Shown here piece by piece: positions 36,783 through 46,368 of a stretch of DNA of 64,000 bases. The notes under the pieces were generated by a model that was given only the letters and a program-made list of their open reading frames with translations, was not told the origin of the DNA and ran no database searches. The position numbers were made by a program, and so were the translations under genes. Source of the DNA: Oceanivirga miroungae (GTDB lineage: Bacteria; Fusobacteriota; Fusobacteriia; Fusobacteriales; Leptotrichiaceae); the NCBI RefSeq assembly GCF_902505095.1, contig NZ_CABWIB010000001.1, positions 310,001 to 374,000 of the forward strand, in the 5' to 3' direction. How positions within the stretch are numbered: position 1 is the stretch's first letter; every line of letters begins with the position of its first letter.

Positions 36783-37739
36783 ATGAAATACTATGGGGGT
36801 ATAGATTTAGGTGGAACAAATACTAAAATTGGTTTACTAGATACAAATGCAAATTTAATATTTAGTACATCAATAAAAACAGAAGCCATAAAAGGTTTTG
36901 AAGATACAGTTGATAGAATTTGTAATGCTTTTAAGGAAGAAGTAAGAAAAAATAATATAAATTATGATGATATAATAGCAATTGGTGCTGGTATTCCAGG
37001 TCCTGCATTAGATAAAAGAGTTTGTGTTGGATTTGCTAACCTACCTTGGCCAAATGATTTAAAAATGGCAGATTTGATAGAAGAAAAACTAAATAAACCT
37101 TGCTTTATAGATAATGATGTTAATGTAATTACACTGGGAGAAAATTTTGCAGGTGCTGCAAAAGGATATAAAGATATATTATGTATAGCTATAGGTACTG
37201 GTATTGGTGCAGGTATAATTAGTGGTGGAAAAATAATTTCAGGTAAAAAAGGTGCAGCTGGAGAAATTGGGCACTTAGTATTAGTTCCAAACGGAATGTT
37301 ATGTGGATGTGGACACAATGGTTGTTTTGAAGCTTATGCATCAGCTACAGGGATTGAAAGAATTGCAAATTCAGAACTTGTAGTTAATAGAACAAGTAGC
37401 TTACATGAGCTTAAAAAAGTTAGAAATATTGAAGCTAAAGATGTATTTGATGCAGCTAAAAATGGAGATATATTAGCAAATCAAATAGTAGATAAAGAAG
37501 CAGACTACCTAGCATTAGGAATTTCACATGGACTTAATTTAGTAAACCCAAGTGTAGTTGTTTTAGGTGGAGGAGTAGCATTAGCGGGAGATTTTCTATT
37601 AGATAAAGTAAAAAAAATATTACCTCAATATGCATTATCTGCAACATTAGATGGACTTGAAATTAAAGGTGCAACACTTGGAAATGATGCAGGAATATAT
37701 GGAGCAGCTTATTTAGCTATGACTGAGTTAGGAGAATAA
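36783..37739 (+). CDS. ROK-family glucokinase
   Basis: Phosphorylates glucose with ATP. 318 residues: ATP-binding GGIDLGGTNTKIGLLD (residues 4-19), sugar-binding FIDNDVN with catalytic Asp near 105, GTGIGAGII near 139, and the ROK zinc-binding CGCGHNGCFEAYAS near 177-190. Glucokinase rather than another sugar kinase is inferred from the next gene, malQ (three bases away), which releases glucose from maltodextrins. AGGGGG precedes the ATG. Confidence 0.9.
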   Translation: MKYYGGIDLGGTNTKIGLLDTNANLIFSTSIKTEAIKGFEDTVDRICNAFKEEVRKNNINYDDIIAIGAGIPGPALDKRVCVGFANLPWPNDLKMADLIEEKLNKPCFIDNDVNVITLGENFAGAAKGYKDILCIAIGTGIGAGIISGGKIISGKKGAAGEIGHLVLVPNGMLCGCGHNGCFEAYASATGIERIANSELVVNRTSSLHELKKVRNIEAKDVFDAAKNGDILANQIVDKEADYLALGISHGLNLVNPSVVVLGGGVALAGDFLLDKVKKILPQYALSATLDGLEIKGATLGNDAGIYGAAYLAMTELGE

Positions 37740-37742
37740 AAA

Positions 37743-39335
37743 ATGATAAAAAAAGCTAAACAAGAAGATGAATTTGAAAAAGAAGCTAAAAGTTTATTTG
37801 AAAAGCTAAAAGATAAGGTTGATTTTTCATTTAAGGAAGAAAAGTCTAAAAAAATAGATGAGCTATTAGAAAAAATGAACAATAAAAAAGAAAGAAAAGC
37901 TGGGATATTAATGCACCCGACTTCATTACAAGGTAATAATATAGTTGGTACATTAGGGAAACATGCTTATGAATTTATAGACTTTTTAGAAAAAGCTAAT
38001 CAATCATTATGGCAAATATATCCATTAGGACCTACAGGATATAATGATTCACCATATCAATGTTTTTCAGCTTTTGCCGGAAACCCATATTTAATAGATT
38101 TAGAAGAATTAGTAAATGAGGGAATTATTACTAATGAGGATAAAGATGAAGTAGTATCAGATAATAACTTACTAGTTGATTATGGAAAACTATATTTTGT
38201 TAAAAATAGAATATTAGAAAAAGCTTATGAAAATCATCATATATTAGAAGAAGAATTTAATGAATTTAAAAAGGAAAATGATTATTGGTTAGATGATTAT
38301 TCTTTATTTATGGCATTAAAAAAACATTTTAATGGTAATTCTTGGATAAATTGGGATGAAGATATTAAATATAGAGAAAAAGCTGTAATAGAAAAATACA
38401 AAACTTTACTAGCTAAAGATATAGAAGTTCAAAAATTCATGCAATTTCTATTCTTTAGACAATGGATAAAGGTAAAAGCTTATGCTAATAGTAAAGGAAT
38501 TGAAATAATAGGAGATATACCTATTTTTGTATCAAGTGATAGTTCTGATGCTTGGGCAAATACTAATTTATTTGTATTTGAAAGTGTTGCAGGAGTTCCG
38601 CCTGATTATTTCAGTGCTACTGGTCAATTATGGGGTAACCCTTTATATGATTGGGAAGAAATGAAATATGATAAGTATGCTTGGTGGAAATTAAGATTTA
38701 AAGCTAACCTTACTTTATATGACATCATAAGATTAGATCACTTTAGAGGATTTGAATCTTATTGGGCTATACCAAAAGATGAAGAAACTGCAATAAATGG
38801 AAAATGGAAAAAAGGACCAGCTAAAGAATTTTTTGATGAAATATTTAAAGAATTTCCACATATTAATTTAATTGCAGAAGACTTAGGAACATTAACTAAT
38901 GAAGTAGTAGAACTAAAAAATGAATTAAACTTACCAGGTATGAATATATTACAATTTGCATTTAGTAAAGATCCTAAAAATGTATATTTACCACATAATT
39001 ATGTGAAAAATAGTGTAGTGTATACAGGAACTCACGATAACGATACAACTCTTGGTTGGTATCAAAAACTAAGTGATGAAGAAAAAGGAGAAGTTAGAGA
39101 TTATTTAGATGTTAATGATGATAACATATGTTGGCATTTAATAAGACTTGCTCATAGAAGTATATCTGATATGTGCATAATACCAATGCAAGACTATATT
39201 GAATATGGAAGCGATGCTAGAATGAATACTCCATCAGTAGCTAGTGGAAACTGGCAATGGAGAATAGGTGAAAATGTATTAACAGATGAATTAGCTAATA
39301 GAATTTCACATATCACAAAAATATATGGAAGATAA
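37743..39335 (+). CDS. malQ: 4-alpha-glucanotransferase (amylomaltase)
   Basis: Transfers glucan segments between maltodextrins and frees glucose. 530 residues of the GH77 family: AGILMHPTSLQG (about 54), LWQIYPLGPTGYNDSPYQC, RLDHFRGFESYW with the nucleophile Asp (about 327), AEDLG with the acid/base Glu (about 379), and THDNDTTLGWY with the third carboxylate. About 50 charged, helical residues precede the catalytic domain (MIKKAKQEDEFEKEAKSLFEKL), an extension not usual for the family. Its substrate comes from host glycogen or starch, presumably via transporters elsewhere. Confidence 0.94.
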   Translation: MIKKAKQEDEFEKEAKSLFEKLKDKVDFSFKEEKSKKIDELLEKMNNKKERKAGILMHPTSLQGNNIVGTLGKHAYEFIDFLEKANQSLWQIYPLGPTGYNDSPYQCFSAFAGNPYLIDLEELVNEGIITNEDKDEVVSDNNLLVDYGKLYFVKNRILEKAYENHHILEEEFNEFKKENDYWLDDYSLFMALKKHFNGNSWINWDEDIKYREKAVIEKYKTLLAKDIEVQKFMQFLFFRQWIKVKAYANSKGIEIIGDIPIFVSSDSSDAWANTNLFVFESVAGVPPDYFSATGQLWGNPLYDWEEMKYDKYAWWKLRFKANLTLYDIIRLDHFRGFESYWAIPKDEETAINGKWKKGPAKEFFDEIFKEFPHINLIAEDLGTLTNEVVELKNELNLPGMNILQFAFSKDPKNVYLPHNYVKNSVVYTGTHDNDTTLGWYQKLSDEEKGEVRDYLDVNDDNICWHLIRLAHRSISDMCIIPMQDYIEYGSDARMNTPSVASGNWQWRIGENVLTDELANRISHITKIYGR

Positions 39336-39337
39336 AA

Positions 39338-40552
39338 ATGCAGCAATTAGGAATATATGCAAATGAGGATAAAAAACCTCTTGCATTTAGTAGTAGACCA
39401 GAAAATTTAGATGATTTTTATGGTCAAGAAAAATCTTTGGCAATAATAAAAAAAATGTTAGAGAAAAAAGAATTAGTAAATTTAGTGATTTATGGACCTA
39501 GTGGAGTAGGTAAAACTACTATAGCTAGGATAATAGCAAAGAAAATGAATTATAACTTTGAATATTTAAATGCAACTAAAGTGGGGACTAATTCAATAAA
39601 AGAACTTTCTAATAGAGCAAGAGATTTAAAAAATTTAAATGGAACAAAAACTATCTTATTATTTGATGAAATACATAGATTTAATAAAGCACAACAAGAT
39701 TCGCTATTAGAAGATTTAGAAGAACAAAACCTAATATTAATAGCAACTACAACTGAAAATCCATACTATGCTTTAAATAAGGCGATTTTATCAAGATGTA
39801 TAGTGGTAGAGTTTAAAAAATTAGATGATGATAGTATAAGAAAAATAGTAAGAAACGTTTCAGAAAAAAATGGTATTAAAATAGATGATAAAACTTTAGA
39901 CTACATAACTCACATTAGCCAAGGTGATGCAAGATATAGTTTAAACATACTAGAGTTAATACAAAAAACAGATTTAGAAAGTGTTAAAAATGGAATAGAA
40001 ATTCAAAATAGATACAGTGTATCTGATAAATATGATAGGATTTCTGCGATGATAAAAAGTATAAGAGGAAGCGATGTTGATGCTAGTATATATTGGTTAG
40101 CATCAATGCTTGTTTCAAATGAAGATCCAATGTATATAGCAAGAAGACTTGTAATATCAGCTAGTGAAGATATAGGCTTAGCTAATCCAAATGCGTTAAA
40201 TATGGCTGTATCTTGTATGAATGCGGTTGAAAAAATTGGTATGCCAGAAGCTAGAATAATACTAAGTGAATGTATAACATATTTAGCTTTGTCGCCTAAA
40301 AGTAATAGTACATATCTTGCTATAAATAAGGCGATGGAGGATATTATGCAAAATGGCTGTCAAGAAGTACCATTTCATTTAACAAAAAATGGTAAAGATA
40401 GTTATTTATATCCTCATTCATATGATAATCACTATATTAAGCAAGATTATATGAAAAAAAAGAAAAAATATTATGATTATGATAATAACAAGTATGAAAT
40501 TGGCTTTATGCAGTATTGGAAAAAAGTAAAGGGAGAAAATGATAGAGAGTAA
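39338..40552 (+). CDS. rarA: Replication-associated recombination protein A (RarA/MgsA)
   Basis: Clamp-loader-like AAA+ ATPase that acts at stalled replication forks. 404 residues: the N-terminal RPENLDDFYGQE box, Walker A YGPSGVGKTT (about 50), Walker B LFDEIHRFNKAQQDSLLEDLE (about 108), the TTTENPYYALNKAILSRC sensor-1 region, and the C-terminal tetramerisation part ending SYDNHYIKQDYM. Two bases behind malQ, and overlapping the next gene by 14 bases; its presence in a sugar operon is probably organisational. Confidence 0.93.
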   Translation: MQQLGIYANEDKKPLAFSSRPENLDDFYGQEKSLAIIKKMLEKKELVNLVIYGPSGVGKTTIARIIAKKMNYNFEYLNATKVGTNSIKELSNRARDLKNLNGTKTILLFDEIHRFNKAQQDSLLEDLEEQNLILIATTTENPYYALNKAILSRCIVVEFKKLDDDSIRKIVRNVSEKNGIKIDDKTLDYITHISQGDARYSLNILELIQKTDLESVKNGIEIQNRYSVSDKYDRISAMIKSIRGSDVDASIYWLASMLVSNEDPMYIARRLVISASEDIGLANPNALNMAVSCMNAVEKIGMPEARIILSECITYLALSPKSNSTYLAINKAMEDIMQNGCQEVPFHLTKNGKDSYLYPHSYDNHYIKQDYMKKKKKYYDYDNNKYEIGFMQYWKKVKGENDRE

Positions 40553-40985
40553 ATTTATATATATATTATTAGTAATAGTAGCAGGAGTTTCTGTTACATT
40601 TCAAAATTCAATAAATGGAGCGTTAGCAAGTAAAACAAGTACAGTTTTTTCTGTATTTTGGGTGTTTTTAATAGGGACATTAATTATTATTCCTTATTTA
40701 TTTATAAGTAAAACACCATTTCCAACAATACAAAATTTAAAAGAAATACCATTTCATTATTATCTAGGGGCAATAACAGGTTTAATTTATGTTGCATTAG
40801 TTATGATATCAATTCCTAAATTAGGAGTAGCATATACAACAGCACTGCTTATTGTATCTCAAATAGTTATATCTTTAGTAATAGATAGATTTGGATTATT
40901 AGGAGCTGAGGTTAAGTATATAACAATAGATAAGATAATGGGATCAATTTTAATGATTATAGGAGTTTATTATATAGGAAAATGA
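40539..40985 (+). CDS. DMT-superfamily transporter, DUF606 (YdcZ) type
   Basis: 148 residues with about five membrane segments: AGVSVTFQNSINGALASKTSTVFSVFWVFLIGT at the N terminus and YYLGAITGLIYVALVMISIPKLGVAYTTALLIVSQI in the middle are typical of the short DUF606 proteins, which pair as dimers. Substrate unknown. It overlaps rarA by 14 bases and dusA by four. Confidence 0.8.
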   Translation: MIESKFIYILLVIVAGVSVTFQNSINGALASKTSTVFSVFWVFLIGTLIIIPYLFISKTPFPTIQNLKEIPFHYYLGAITGLIYVALVMISIPKLGVAYTTALLIVSQIVISLVIDRFGLLGAEVKYITIDKIMGSILMIIGVYYIGK

Positions 40986-41929
40986 TGAATAAAATTAGTG
41001 TAGCACCTATGGTAGATAGGACAACGAAAGAATTTAGAAACTTTTTTAGAATGTTTAATAAAAGCTCTACCCTATATACAGAAATGATAAGTGCTCAAGC
41101 AATAATAAATGGTGATATAGATAGACTTTTGAAATTTAATGATATAGAACACCCAATAGCATTACAAATTGCAACTCATGATAAAGATTATGCAAAAGAA
41201 GCTATAAAAATTGCAAATAAGTATAACTACGATAGTATAAATATAAATGCAGGTTGTCCATCAGATAGAGTATCTAATAATAAAATGGGAGCATATCTAA
41301 TGAGTGAACCTGAGCTTATCGTATCAATAGCAAATGAAATAAGAAAAGTAACAGATAAACCAATAACATTAAAACATAGAATAGGAATTGATGGTAAAGG
41401 GATACTAGAAGATGATAGACTAATGGATTCATATGAAGAGTTATTGGAATTTGTAGATAAGGTATCTAATAATACAGATATAAATAAGTATATAATACAT
41501 GCAAGAATTGCAATATTAAAAGGATTATCACCAAGTGAAAATAGAACGATACCACCAATAGACTATGATAGAGTGTATAGGTTAAAAAAAGAAAGACCAA
41601 ATCTTAATATAGAAATAAATGGAGGTATAAAAACCTTAGAAGAAGTTGAAAATCATTTAAAATATGTAGACTCAGTTATGATAGGAAGACAAGCCTATGA
41701 TAATCCAATGCTTTTAAATGAATTTAATATATCTAGATATGAAATTATAGAAAAGTTAATAAAGTATATAGAAGAAAATAAGGAAGTAAAACCATATCAT
41801 ATTACTATGCATAGCTTAGGATTATTTCACTCAACAAAATACAGTAAAATATGGAAAAATGTAGCTAGTAATAGTAGAATTGAAAGCACTGATTTAAAAA
41901 ATTTCTTAAAGGAATTAGATAAAGAATAA
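40982..41929 (+). CDS. dusA: tRNA-dihydrouridine synthase A
   Basis: FMN enzyme reducing uridines of the tRNA D loop. 315 residues in a TIM barrel: SVAPMVDRTTKEFRNFFR at the N terminus, LYTEMISAQAIINGD (about 33), ININAGCPSDRV with the catalytic Cys (about 93), LKHRIGID and HARIAILKGLSP (about 165). The ITMHSLGLFHSTKYSKIWK tail is typical of the DusA branch. Start could be 40982 or 40985 (ATGATG overlapping the previous stop). Ends at a bidirectional terminator. Confidence 0.92.
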   Translation: MMNKISVAPMVDRTTKEFRNFFRMFNKSSTLYTEMISAQAIINGDIDRLLKFNDIEHPIALQIATHDKDYAKEAIKIANKYNYDSININAGCPSDRVSNNKMGAYLMSEPELIVSIANEIRKVTDKPITLKHRIGIDGKGILEDDRLMDSYEELLEFVDKVSNNTDINKYIIHARIAILKGLSPSENRTIPPIDYDRVYRLKKERPNLNIEINGGIKTLEEVENHLKYVDSVMIGRQAYDNPMLLNEFNISRYEIIEKLIKYIEENKEVKPYHITMHSLGLFHSTKYSKIWKNVASNSRIESTDLKNFLKELDKE

Positions 41930-41934
41930 ATTAG

Positions 41935-41962
41935 AAAAAGGAATTAGAAATAATTCCTTTTT
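41935..41962. terminator. Bidirectional terminator between dusA and the NhaC-type gene
   Basis: AAAAAGGAATTA, loop GAAA, TAATTCCTTTTT: a perfect 12-base stem with A-run and T-run flanks, serving both convergent genes. Confidence 0.9.
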
Positions 41963-43343
41963 ACTTTGATTTTGTTATTGTAAGACCTGTAAATCCAAAT
42001 AATATAGTTAATATTAAACTAGCATAGCAAAATATTGAAAAAGGTACATAACTAATGGTTGGTACTCCTAACATACTTGATATAAATACACCACAAACTC
42101 CCCAAGGAACTAATGGATTTATTACAGTACCAGAATCTTCTAATGTTCTTGATAAATTTTTAGAATGAAGATTTAATTTGTCGTATACTGGTTTAAATGT
42201 TTTACCTGTTAATAAAATACTTAAATATTGTTCACCAACTATAAAGTTTATACCAAGAGCTGTTAGAACTACACAAATGGTTGCTCTTTTTGAATTAGTT
42301 AGAAGATGTGCCATACTATCAAGTAGAGTTGGAATAACGCCTAGCCCAAACAAAAGACCACCTAAACTCAATGCCAAAATTACTATAGTAAGTGTGAAAA
42401 ACATACTATTTATTCCACCTCTTGTGATTAATGAAGAAATACTATCTGGTATATTTTCCATATAAAATCCTGAGAATAGAAAACTTGATATATTCTCTAA
42501 ACTATAACTTGTATGAGTTAGAGATATAATAATACCAGTTATACTTGTATATATTATTGAAGGTATTGCTTGAACCTTCATTATTGAAAATAATATAAGA
42601 AGTATAAAAGGAATTAAAGAGTAATAATGCACTAAACCAGTTTTTAATATGTCTTCTTTAAATTTTAATATTGCACTAATATCACCAACATTATTTAAAG
42701 GTGATAATACTGTAAAAACAGCAGCTGATATGATAAAAGCTGGAATAGTTGTATACATCATATTTTTAATATGTTCAAATAAATCAACCCCTACTATAGT
42801 AGCTGAAATTCCTGTTGTATCTGATAAAGGAGACATCTTATCTCCAAAAAAAGCCCCAGATACTATAGCCCCAGCTGTTATTGCTGGATTTAATAAAAAT
42901 GCATTTGATATACCCATAAGAGCAACACCTAAGCTTGCAACAGTAGTTAGACTACTTCCTATTGATATTCCAATTATTGCAGTTATTAAAAACGCTGATA
43001 AATAAAACATTTTTTCTGAAATAATATCTAATCCATAATACATAAGCGTAGGAATAGCCCCAGACATCATAAGAACTGAAACTAAGATACCTATAAAGAA
43101 AAATAAATAAATAGCTCCCATACTAGTAGTAACTGAATTAGTCATACTTTCTTGTAGTTTTGTAAAACTAACTTTTCTTATCATTCCATACAATAGTAAG
43201 AAAACAATACTAAATAAAACTGGAATATGCGGTATAGTATTAGGAATAAATATCATAAAAAAACCTAATAGTGAAAAAATAATACTTGTTATAACTAGCG
43301 CTTCAGCTAGGCTTGGGTTACGGTACTTTTCTAAATCGAACAT
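41961..43343 (-). CDS. NhaC-family transporter, probably for tyrosine
   Basis: 460 residues with about 11 membrane segments, of the NhaC superfamily: SLAEALVITSIIFSLLGFFMIF, GISIGSSLTTVASLGVALMGIS, GAFFGDKMSPLSDTTGIS (about 178) and EDSGTVINPLVPWGVCGVFIS near the C terminus. The superfamily contains Na+/H+ antiporters and amino-acid transporters. The upstream leader peptide with three adjacent Tyr codons and an attenuator makes tyrosine the best guess. GAGAGGAG precedes the ATG at 43341-43343; an in-frame TTG five codons earlier overlaps that site and is rejected. Confidence 0.85.
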   Translation of the reverse strand: MFDLEKYRNPSLAEALVITSIIFSLLGFFMIFIPNTIPHIPVLFSIVFLLLYGMIRKVSFTKLQESMTNSVTTSMGAIYLFFFIGILVSVLMMSGAIPTLMYYGLDIISEKMFYLSAFLITAIIGISIGSSLTTVASLGVALMGISNAFLLNPAITAGAIVSGAFFGDKMSPLSDTTGISATIVGVDLFEHIKNMMYTTIPAFIISAAVFTVLSPLNNVGDISAILKFKEDILKTGLVHYYSLIPFILLILFSIMKVQAIPSIIYTSITGIIISLTHTSYSLENISSFLFSGFYMENIPDSISSLITRGGINSMFFTLTIVILALSLGGLLFGLGVIPTLLDSMAHLLTNSKRATICVVLTALGINFIVGEQYLSILLTGKTFKPVYDKLNLHSKNLSRTLEDSGTVINPLVPWGVCGVFISSMLGVPTISYVPFSIFCYASLILTILFGFTGLTITKSK

Positions 43344-43360
43344 AATAACTCCTCTCAAAT

Positions 43361-43394
43361 AAAAAACTTCTTACGTATTTGCATAGGTAAGAAG
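43361..43394 (-). terminator. Attenuator terminator in the NhaC-gene leader
   Basis: Read leftward, CTTCTTAC (43387-43394), a 12-base loop, GTAAGAAG (43367-43374) and six T residues, ending just before the gene's Shine-Dalgarno. The 5' arm can instead pair with TAAGAGCC upstream (43424-43431). Confidence 0.85.
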
Positions 43395-43416
43395 CCTTGT
43401 ATAAATTTTCTTTCCA

Positions 43417-43472
43417 AATTAGAGGCTCTTAGCTAATGCAAACCGAGCCACTAAGTTGGTGACTCTCTAATT
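43417..43472 (-). promoter_or_regulatory. Attenuator control stems (leader regions 1 and 2)
   Basis: AATTAGAG (43465-43472), which spans the leader-peptide stop codon, pairs with CTCTAATT (43417-43424), enclosing an AGTCAC/GTGGCT hairpin. TAAGAGCC (43424-43431), next to and partly within that structure, can otherwise pair with GGCTTCTTA (43388-43396), which holds most of the terminator's 5' arm. The two folds exclude each other. Confidence 0.65.
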
Positions 43473-43526
43473 CATATAATAGTAACTTTTTAAGCAATCA
43501 ATATGCTTATTTGAAATTGTAATCAT
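43467..43526 (-). CDS. Leader peptide MITISNKHIDCLKSYYYMN, tyrosine attenuation
   Basis: A 19-codon ORF with AAGGAAG eight bases before its ATG, starting about 25 bases after the predicted transcription start. Codons 15-17 are TAC TAT TAT (43476-43484), three tyrosines in a row, two codons before the stop. The stop lies in the first arm of an RNA fold that competes with the downstream terminator. The arrangement is that of classical amino-acid attenuators: ribosome stalling on scarce Tyr-tRNA would prevent termination. Confidence 0.8.
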   Translation of the reverse strand: MITISNKHIDCLKSYYYMN

Positions 43527-43556
43527 ACAGATCACTTCCTTTCGTTAATTTAGTCT

Positions 43557-43585
43557 ATATTAACACTTGTAATTTTTTTTGTCAA
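43557..43585 (-). promoter_or_regulatory. Promoter of the leader peptide and NhaC-type gene
   Basis: Read leftward: TTGACA (43580-43585), 17-base spacer, TAATAT (43557-43562), directly after the mnmE stop codon. No terminator separates mnmE from it, so some readthrough is possible. Confidence 0.85.
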
Positions 43586-43588
43586 GCT

Positions 43589-44962
43589 CTATTTACCAAC
43601 ACAGAAATTTCCAAAAATATGATCTAGTATATCTTCTGATGTTATTTCTCCTGTTATTTCACCAAGTGAGTCTAATGCTTCTTTTAAATCAACAGAAATT
43701 AAATCTAAAGGAAGAGATAATTCTATTGTATTAAATATATTTTCTATAGCAACTTTTGTTTTTTCTAATGCTGTTTTATGTCTAATATTTGTTAATATAT
43801 GTTTTTCTCCTGTATCTTGTACTTGATTTTCTGTAATAAATTCATATAATTTATCTTCCATATCAGAAATACCAATGTTTTTCATAGCAGAAATTTCGAT
43901 GATATCACTATCTTTTAAATATGAAATATCAATTTTTCTCTCTAAATCGATTTTATTTAACAGATAAATTACTTTTTTATTATTTTCTGAAATAAAGTCT
44001 ATAATTTCTTTATCTTCTTTTGTAAATTCGCTTGAACTATCTAAAATCATTAAAACTAAGTCAGCTTTTTCAATAATTTCTTTTGATTTTTTAACCCCAA
44101 TACTTTCAACTATATCATCAGTTTTTCTAATTCCAGCTGTATCTACTAAAATTAAAGGAATACCTTTAATATTTATAGTTTCTTCTATAGTATCACGAGT
44201 TGTTCCAGCAACATTTGTAACGATTGCTCTTTCTTCTCTTAATAATGAATTTAGTAAAGTTGACTTACCAACATTAGGTCTACCTACAATAGCAGTTTTA
44301 ATACCCATTTTAATAAGTTTACCCTTATCATAACTTATAATTAGCTCATTTGCCTTATCATAAACCTTATGTAAATCACTTAGTAGATTGTCAGGGATTG
44401 GATCATCTATTCCTTCTTCTGGGTAATCTAATACAACATTAACGTGAGCTGTAATATCTAAAAGAGTTTTTTTGAACTCTTTTATCATATTAGATAAATC
44501 TCCTCTTAAATTTTTAATAGATATATCTAGTGAGCTTTCGCTTTTCCCTTCAATTATATCTATAACTGCTTCTGCTTGTGACAAATCAATTCTACCATTC
44601 ATAAAGGCTCTTTTAGTAAATTCACCCTTACTAGCAAGAGTAGCTCCATTTTTTAAAACAAGTTCTAGTACTCTTTGAGTTATTAGATAACCTCCATGAC
44701 AGTTAATTTCTACTACATCTTCTGCCGTATAAGAACGAGGGCCAGGCATTTTAACTACCATGGCCTCATCTATTATTTTGTTATTATCATGAATAAAACC
44801 GTAACGTAATTTATAGTTACCAATTTCATTTCCTTTATTTAATTTAAATATTTTATCAAGTATTTCAAAAGATTTATCTCCTGAAATTCTAATAATACCA
44901 ATACCACCTTCGCCTTTTGCAGTAGCAATAGCAGCTATTGTATCAAATAAGATATGTTTCAT
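43589..44962 (-). CDS. mnmE: tRNA modification GTPase MnmE
   Basis: With MnmG modifies U34 of tRNAs to (carboxymethyl)aminomethyluridine. 457 residues: N-terminal tetrahydrofolate-binding domain ([22 protein letters not shown]), helical domain, inserted G domain with GRPNVGKST (about 222), DTAG (about 269) and NKID, and the C-terminal catalytic CVGK. GGAG ten bases ahead of the ATG overlaps the jag stop region. It ends the rpmH-rnpA-yidD-yidC-jag-mnmE cluster; mnmG, its common neighbour, is not next to it. Confidence 0.96.
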   Translation of the reverse strand: MKHILFDTIAAIATAKGEGGIGIIRISGDKSFEILDKIFKLNKGNEIGNYKLRYGFIHDNNKIIDEAMVVKMPGPRSYTAEDVVEINCHGGYLITQRVLELVLKNGATLASKGEFTKRAFMNGRIDLSQAEAVIDIIEGKSESSLDISIKNLRGDLSNMIKEFKKTLLDITAHVNVVLDYPEEGIDDPIPDNLLSDLHKVYDKANELIISYDKGKLIKMGIKTAIVGRPNVGKSTLLNSLLREERAIVTNVAGTTRDTIEETINIKGIPLILVDTAGIRKTDDIVESIGVKKSKEIIEKADLVLMILDSSSEFTKEDKEIIDFISENNKKVIYLLNKIDLERKIDISYLKDSDIIEISAMKNIGISDMEDKLYEFITENQVQDTGEKHILTNIRHKTALEKTKVAIENIFNTIELSLPLDLISVDLKEALDSLGEITGEITSEDILDHIFGNFCVGK

Positions 44963-44964
44963 TT

Positions 44965-45678
44965 TTATTCTCCAATGTATTTAATAATTAGATATCTTTT
45001 TGGTTCTACTCCGTGACTTTGAGTTTCTAATTCAGGATATTTAGATAACTCTTCATGAATTATTTTTCTTTCTCTTGAACTAAGTGAAGGTAATTTAACG
45101 CTTGATTTTGAGTCTATTACCTTTTGTGCTTTTTTATTAGCCATAGAAATTAAAGAATTTTCTCTTTTTTCTCTATAACCATTTGCATCAAGTACAATTT
45201 TAACACCTTTTAATTCTTTTATAGAGTTTAATAAATATTCAAGTGAATTTAATGCGATTCCTTTTTCACCTATAATATATTTAATGTCACGCCCTTCAAG
45301 ATTAACAAAATAAAGACCATTTTTTAATTTCACTGATTCAAGTGAAATATCTAAACCAAATGAATCTAATAGATTTTTTATTTTATTTTCAACTAAACTC
45401 ATTTTATCATCCTTAGCTGGATTTTGTTTAACAGTTTCTTTAGCTTTTATTACTTCTTTTTCTTTCTTTTCAACTTTAACTTCAGTTTTTTTAGTTTCTT
45501 TTATTTTTTCTTTATTAACTATTTTAACTTCATACTCACCTTTTAAATGTATAAATAGAAAGTTAAAAGGTTTTTTAATTTCTTTAATTTCATAAGTTTC
45601 ATCTTTTGACAAAGCTAGATTTTTTTTAATCATTTTTTTTAATTCTTCAAGATTATTTGCTTTTATTATTTGATTCAT
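44965..45678 (-). CDS. jag: Jag/KhpB RNA-binding protein
   Basis: 237 residues: N-terminal Jag-N domain ([23 protein letters not shown]), a Lys/Glu-rich linker ([19 protein letters not shown]), a KH domain with [23 protein letters not shown] (about 130) and a C-terminal R3H domain ([25 protein letters not shown], about 200-224). Binds RNA and affects cell elongation in Gram-positive species. Its position after yidC is widely conserved. Two bases separate it from mnmE. Confidence 0.93.
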   Translation of the reverse strand: MNQIIKANNLEELKKMIKKNLALSKDETYEIKEIKKPFNFLFIHLKGEYEVKIVNKEKIKETKKTEVKVEKKEKEVIKAKETVKQNPAKDDKMSLVENKIKNLLDSFGLDISLESVKLKNGLYFVNLEGRDIKYIIGEKGIALNSLEYLLNSIKELKGVKIVLDANGYREKRENSLISMANKKAQKVIDSKSSVKLPSLSSRERKIIHEELSKYPELETQSHGVEPKRYLIIKYIGE

Positions 45679-45687
45679 AATGCACTC

Positions 45688-46359
45688 CTATTTATTAAAT
45701 TCTTTAGCTACTTTATGTTGTATGTATTTTTGTTGTGCGATTGAAATAACTGTATTTGCAACATAGTATAAGTTAACACCTGATGGGAATGAATAAAACA
45801 TAAATGTCATTAGTAGTGGTAGAGCCATCATTGCATTTTGCATAGAATTTTCTACATTACTATCTCCACTTTTACTAGGTGCTTGCATTTTTTGTTGTAC
45901 AAACATAAGAACTCCACTTAATATAGGTAATAAGTTAATGTTAAAGTTATGTATAGTAAATAATGCATCTGGACTAGATAACTTAAACCATAAAAATGTA
46001 GCTGTATCTGGTATAGCATTACTTGTAAATGTAAAGTATAAAGCCATAAATATTGGAAGTTGTACAAGTACAGGTAAACATCCGCCTAATGGATTTATCT
46101 TATTTTCTTTGTATATCTCAGCTGTTTTTTGAGATATAGTAGCTTTATCACCTTTATACTTCTTATTTATCTCATCAATTTGAGGTTGTATAAGTTTCAT
46201 TTTAAACATAGATTTTTCTTGTTTAACTGAAAGTGGATAAAGTAAAATTTTTACAATAATTGTCGTGGCTAGTATAGCAAGCCCATAATTTCCTAGAATG
46301 CTTACTAAATATTCTAATAAGCTTAATACCATATTTTCGATAAATTGTATTCTAAACAT
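45688..46359 (-). CDS. yidC: Membrane protein insertase YidC, short form
   Basis: 223 residues with five membrane segments: YGLAILATTIIVKILLYPLSVKQ with the conserved Arg-equivalent/Lys region, KINPLGGCLPVLVQLPIFMALYFTF (about 100) and MTFMFYSFPSGVNLYYVAN (about 188). It lacks the large periplasmic domain of proteobacterial YidC and has no lipoprotein signal, an unusual condition for a bacterium with an outer membrane but seen in Fusobacteria. AAGGAG precedes the ATG. Confidence 0.93.
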   Translation of the reverse strand: MFRIQFIENMVLSLLEYLVSILGNYGLAILATTIIVKILLYPLSVKQEKSMFKMKLIQPQIDEINKKYKGDKATISQKTAEIYKENKINPLGGCLPVLVQLPIFMALYFTFTSNAIPDTATFLWFKLSSPDALFTIHNFNINLLPILSGVLMFVQQKMQAPSKSGDSNVENSMQNAMMALPLLMTFMFYSFPSGVNLYYVANTVISIAQQKYIQHKVAKEFNK

Positions 46360-46368
46360 TTTTTCTCC

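Noticed and set aside
43359-43560. Metabolite riboswitch (SAM, lysine, purine, glycine or T-box) ahead of the NhaC-type gene
   Set aside because: None of the conserved core motifs of those elements is present, while the Tyr-rich leader ORF plus competing stems explain the region.
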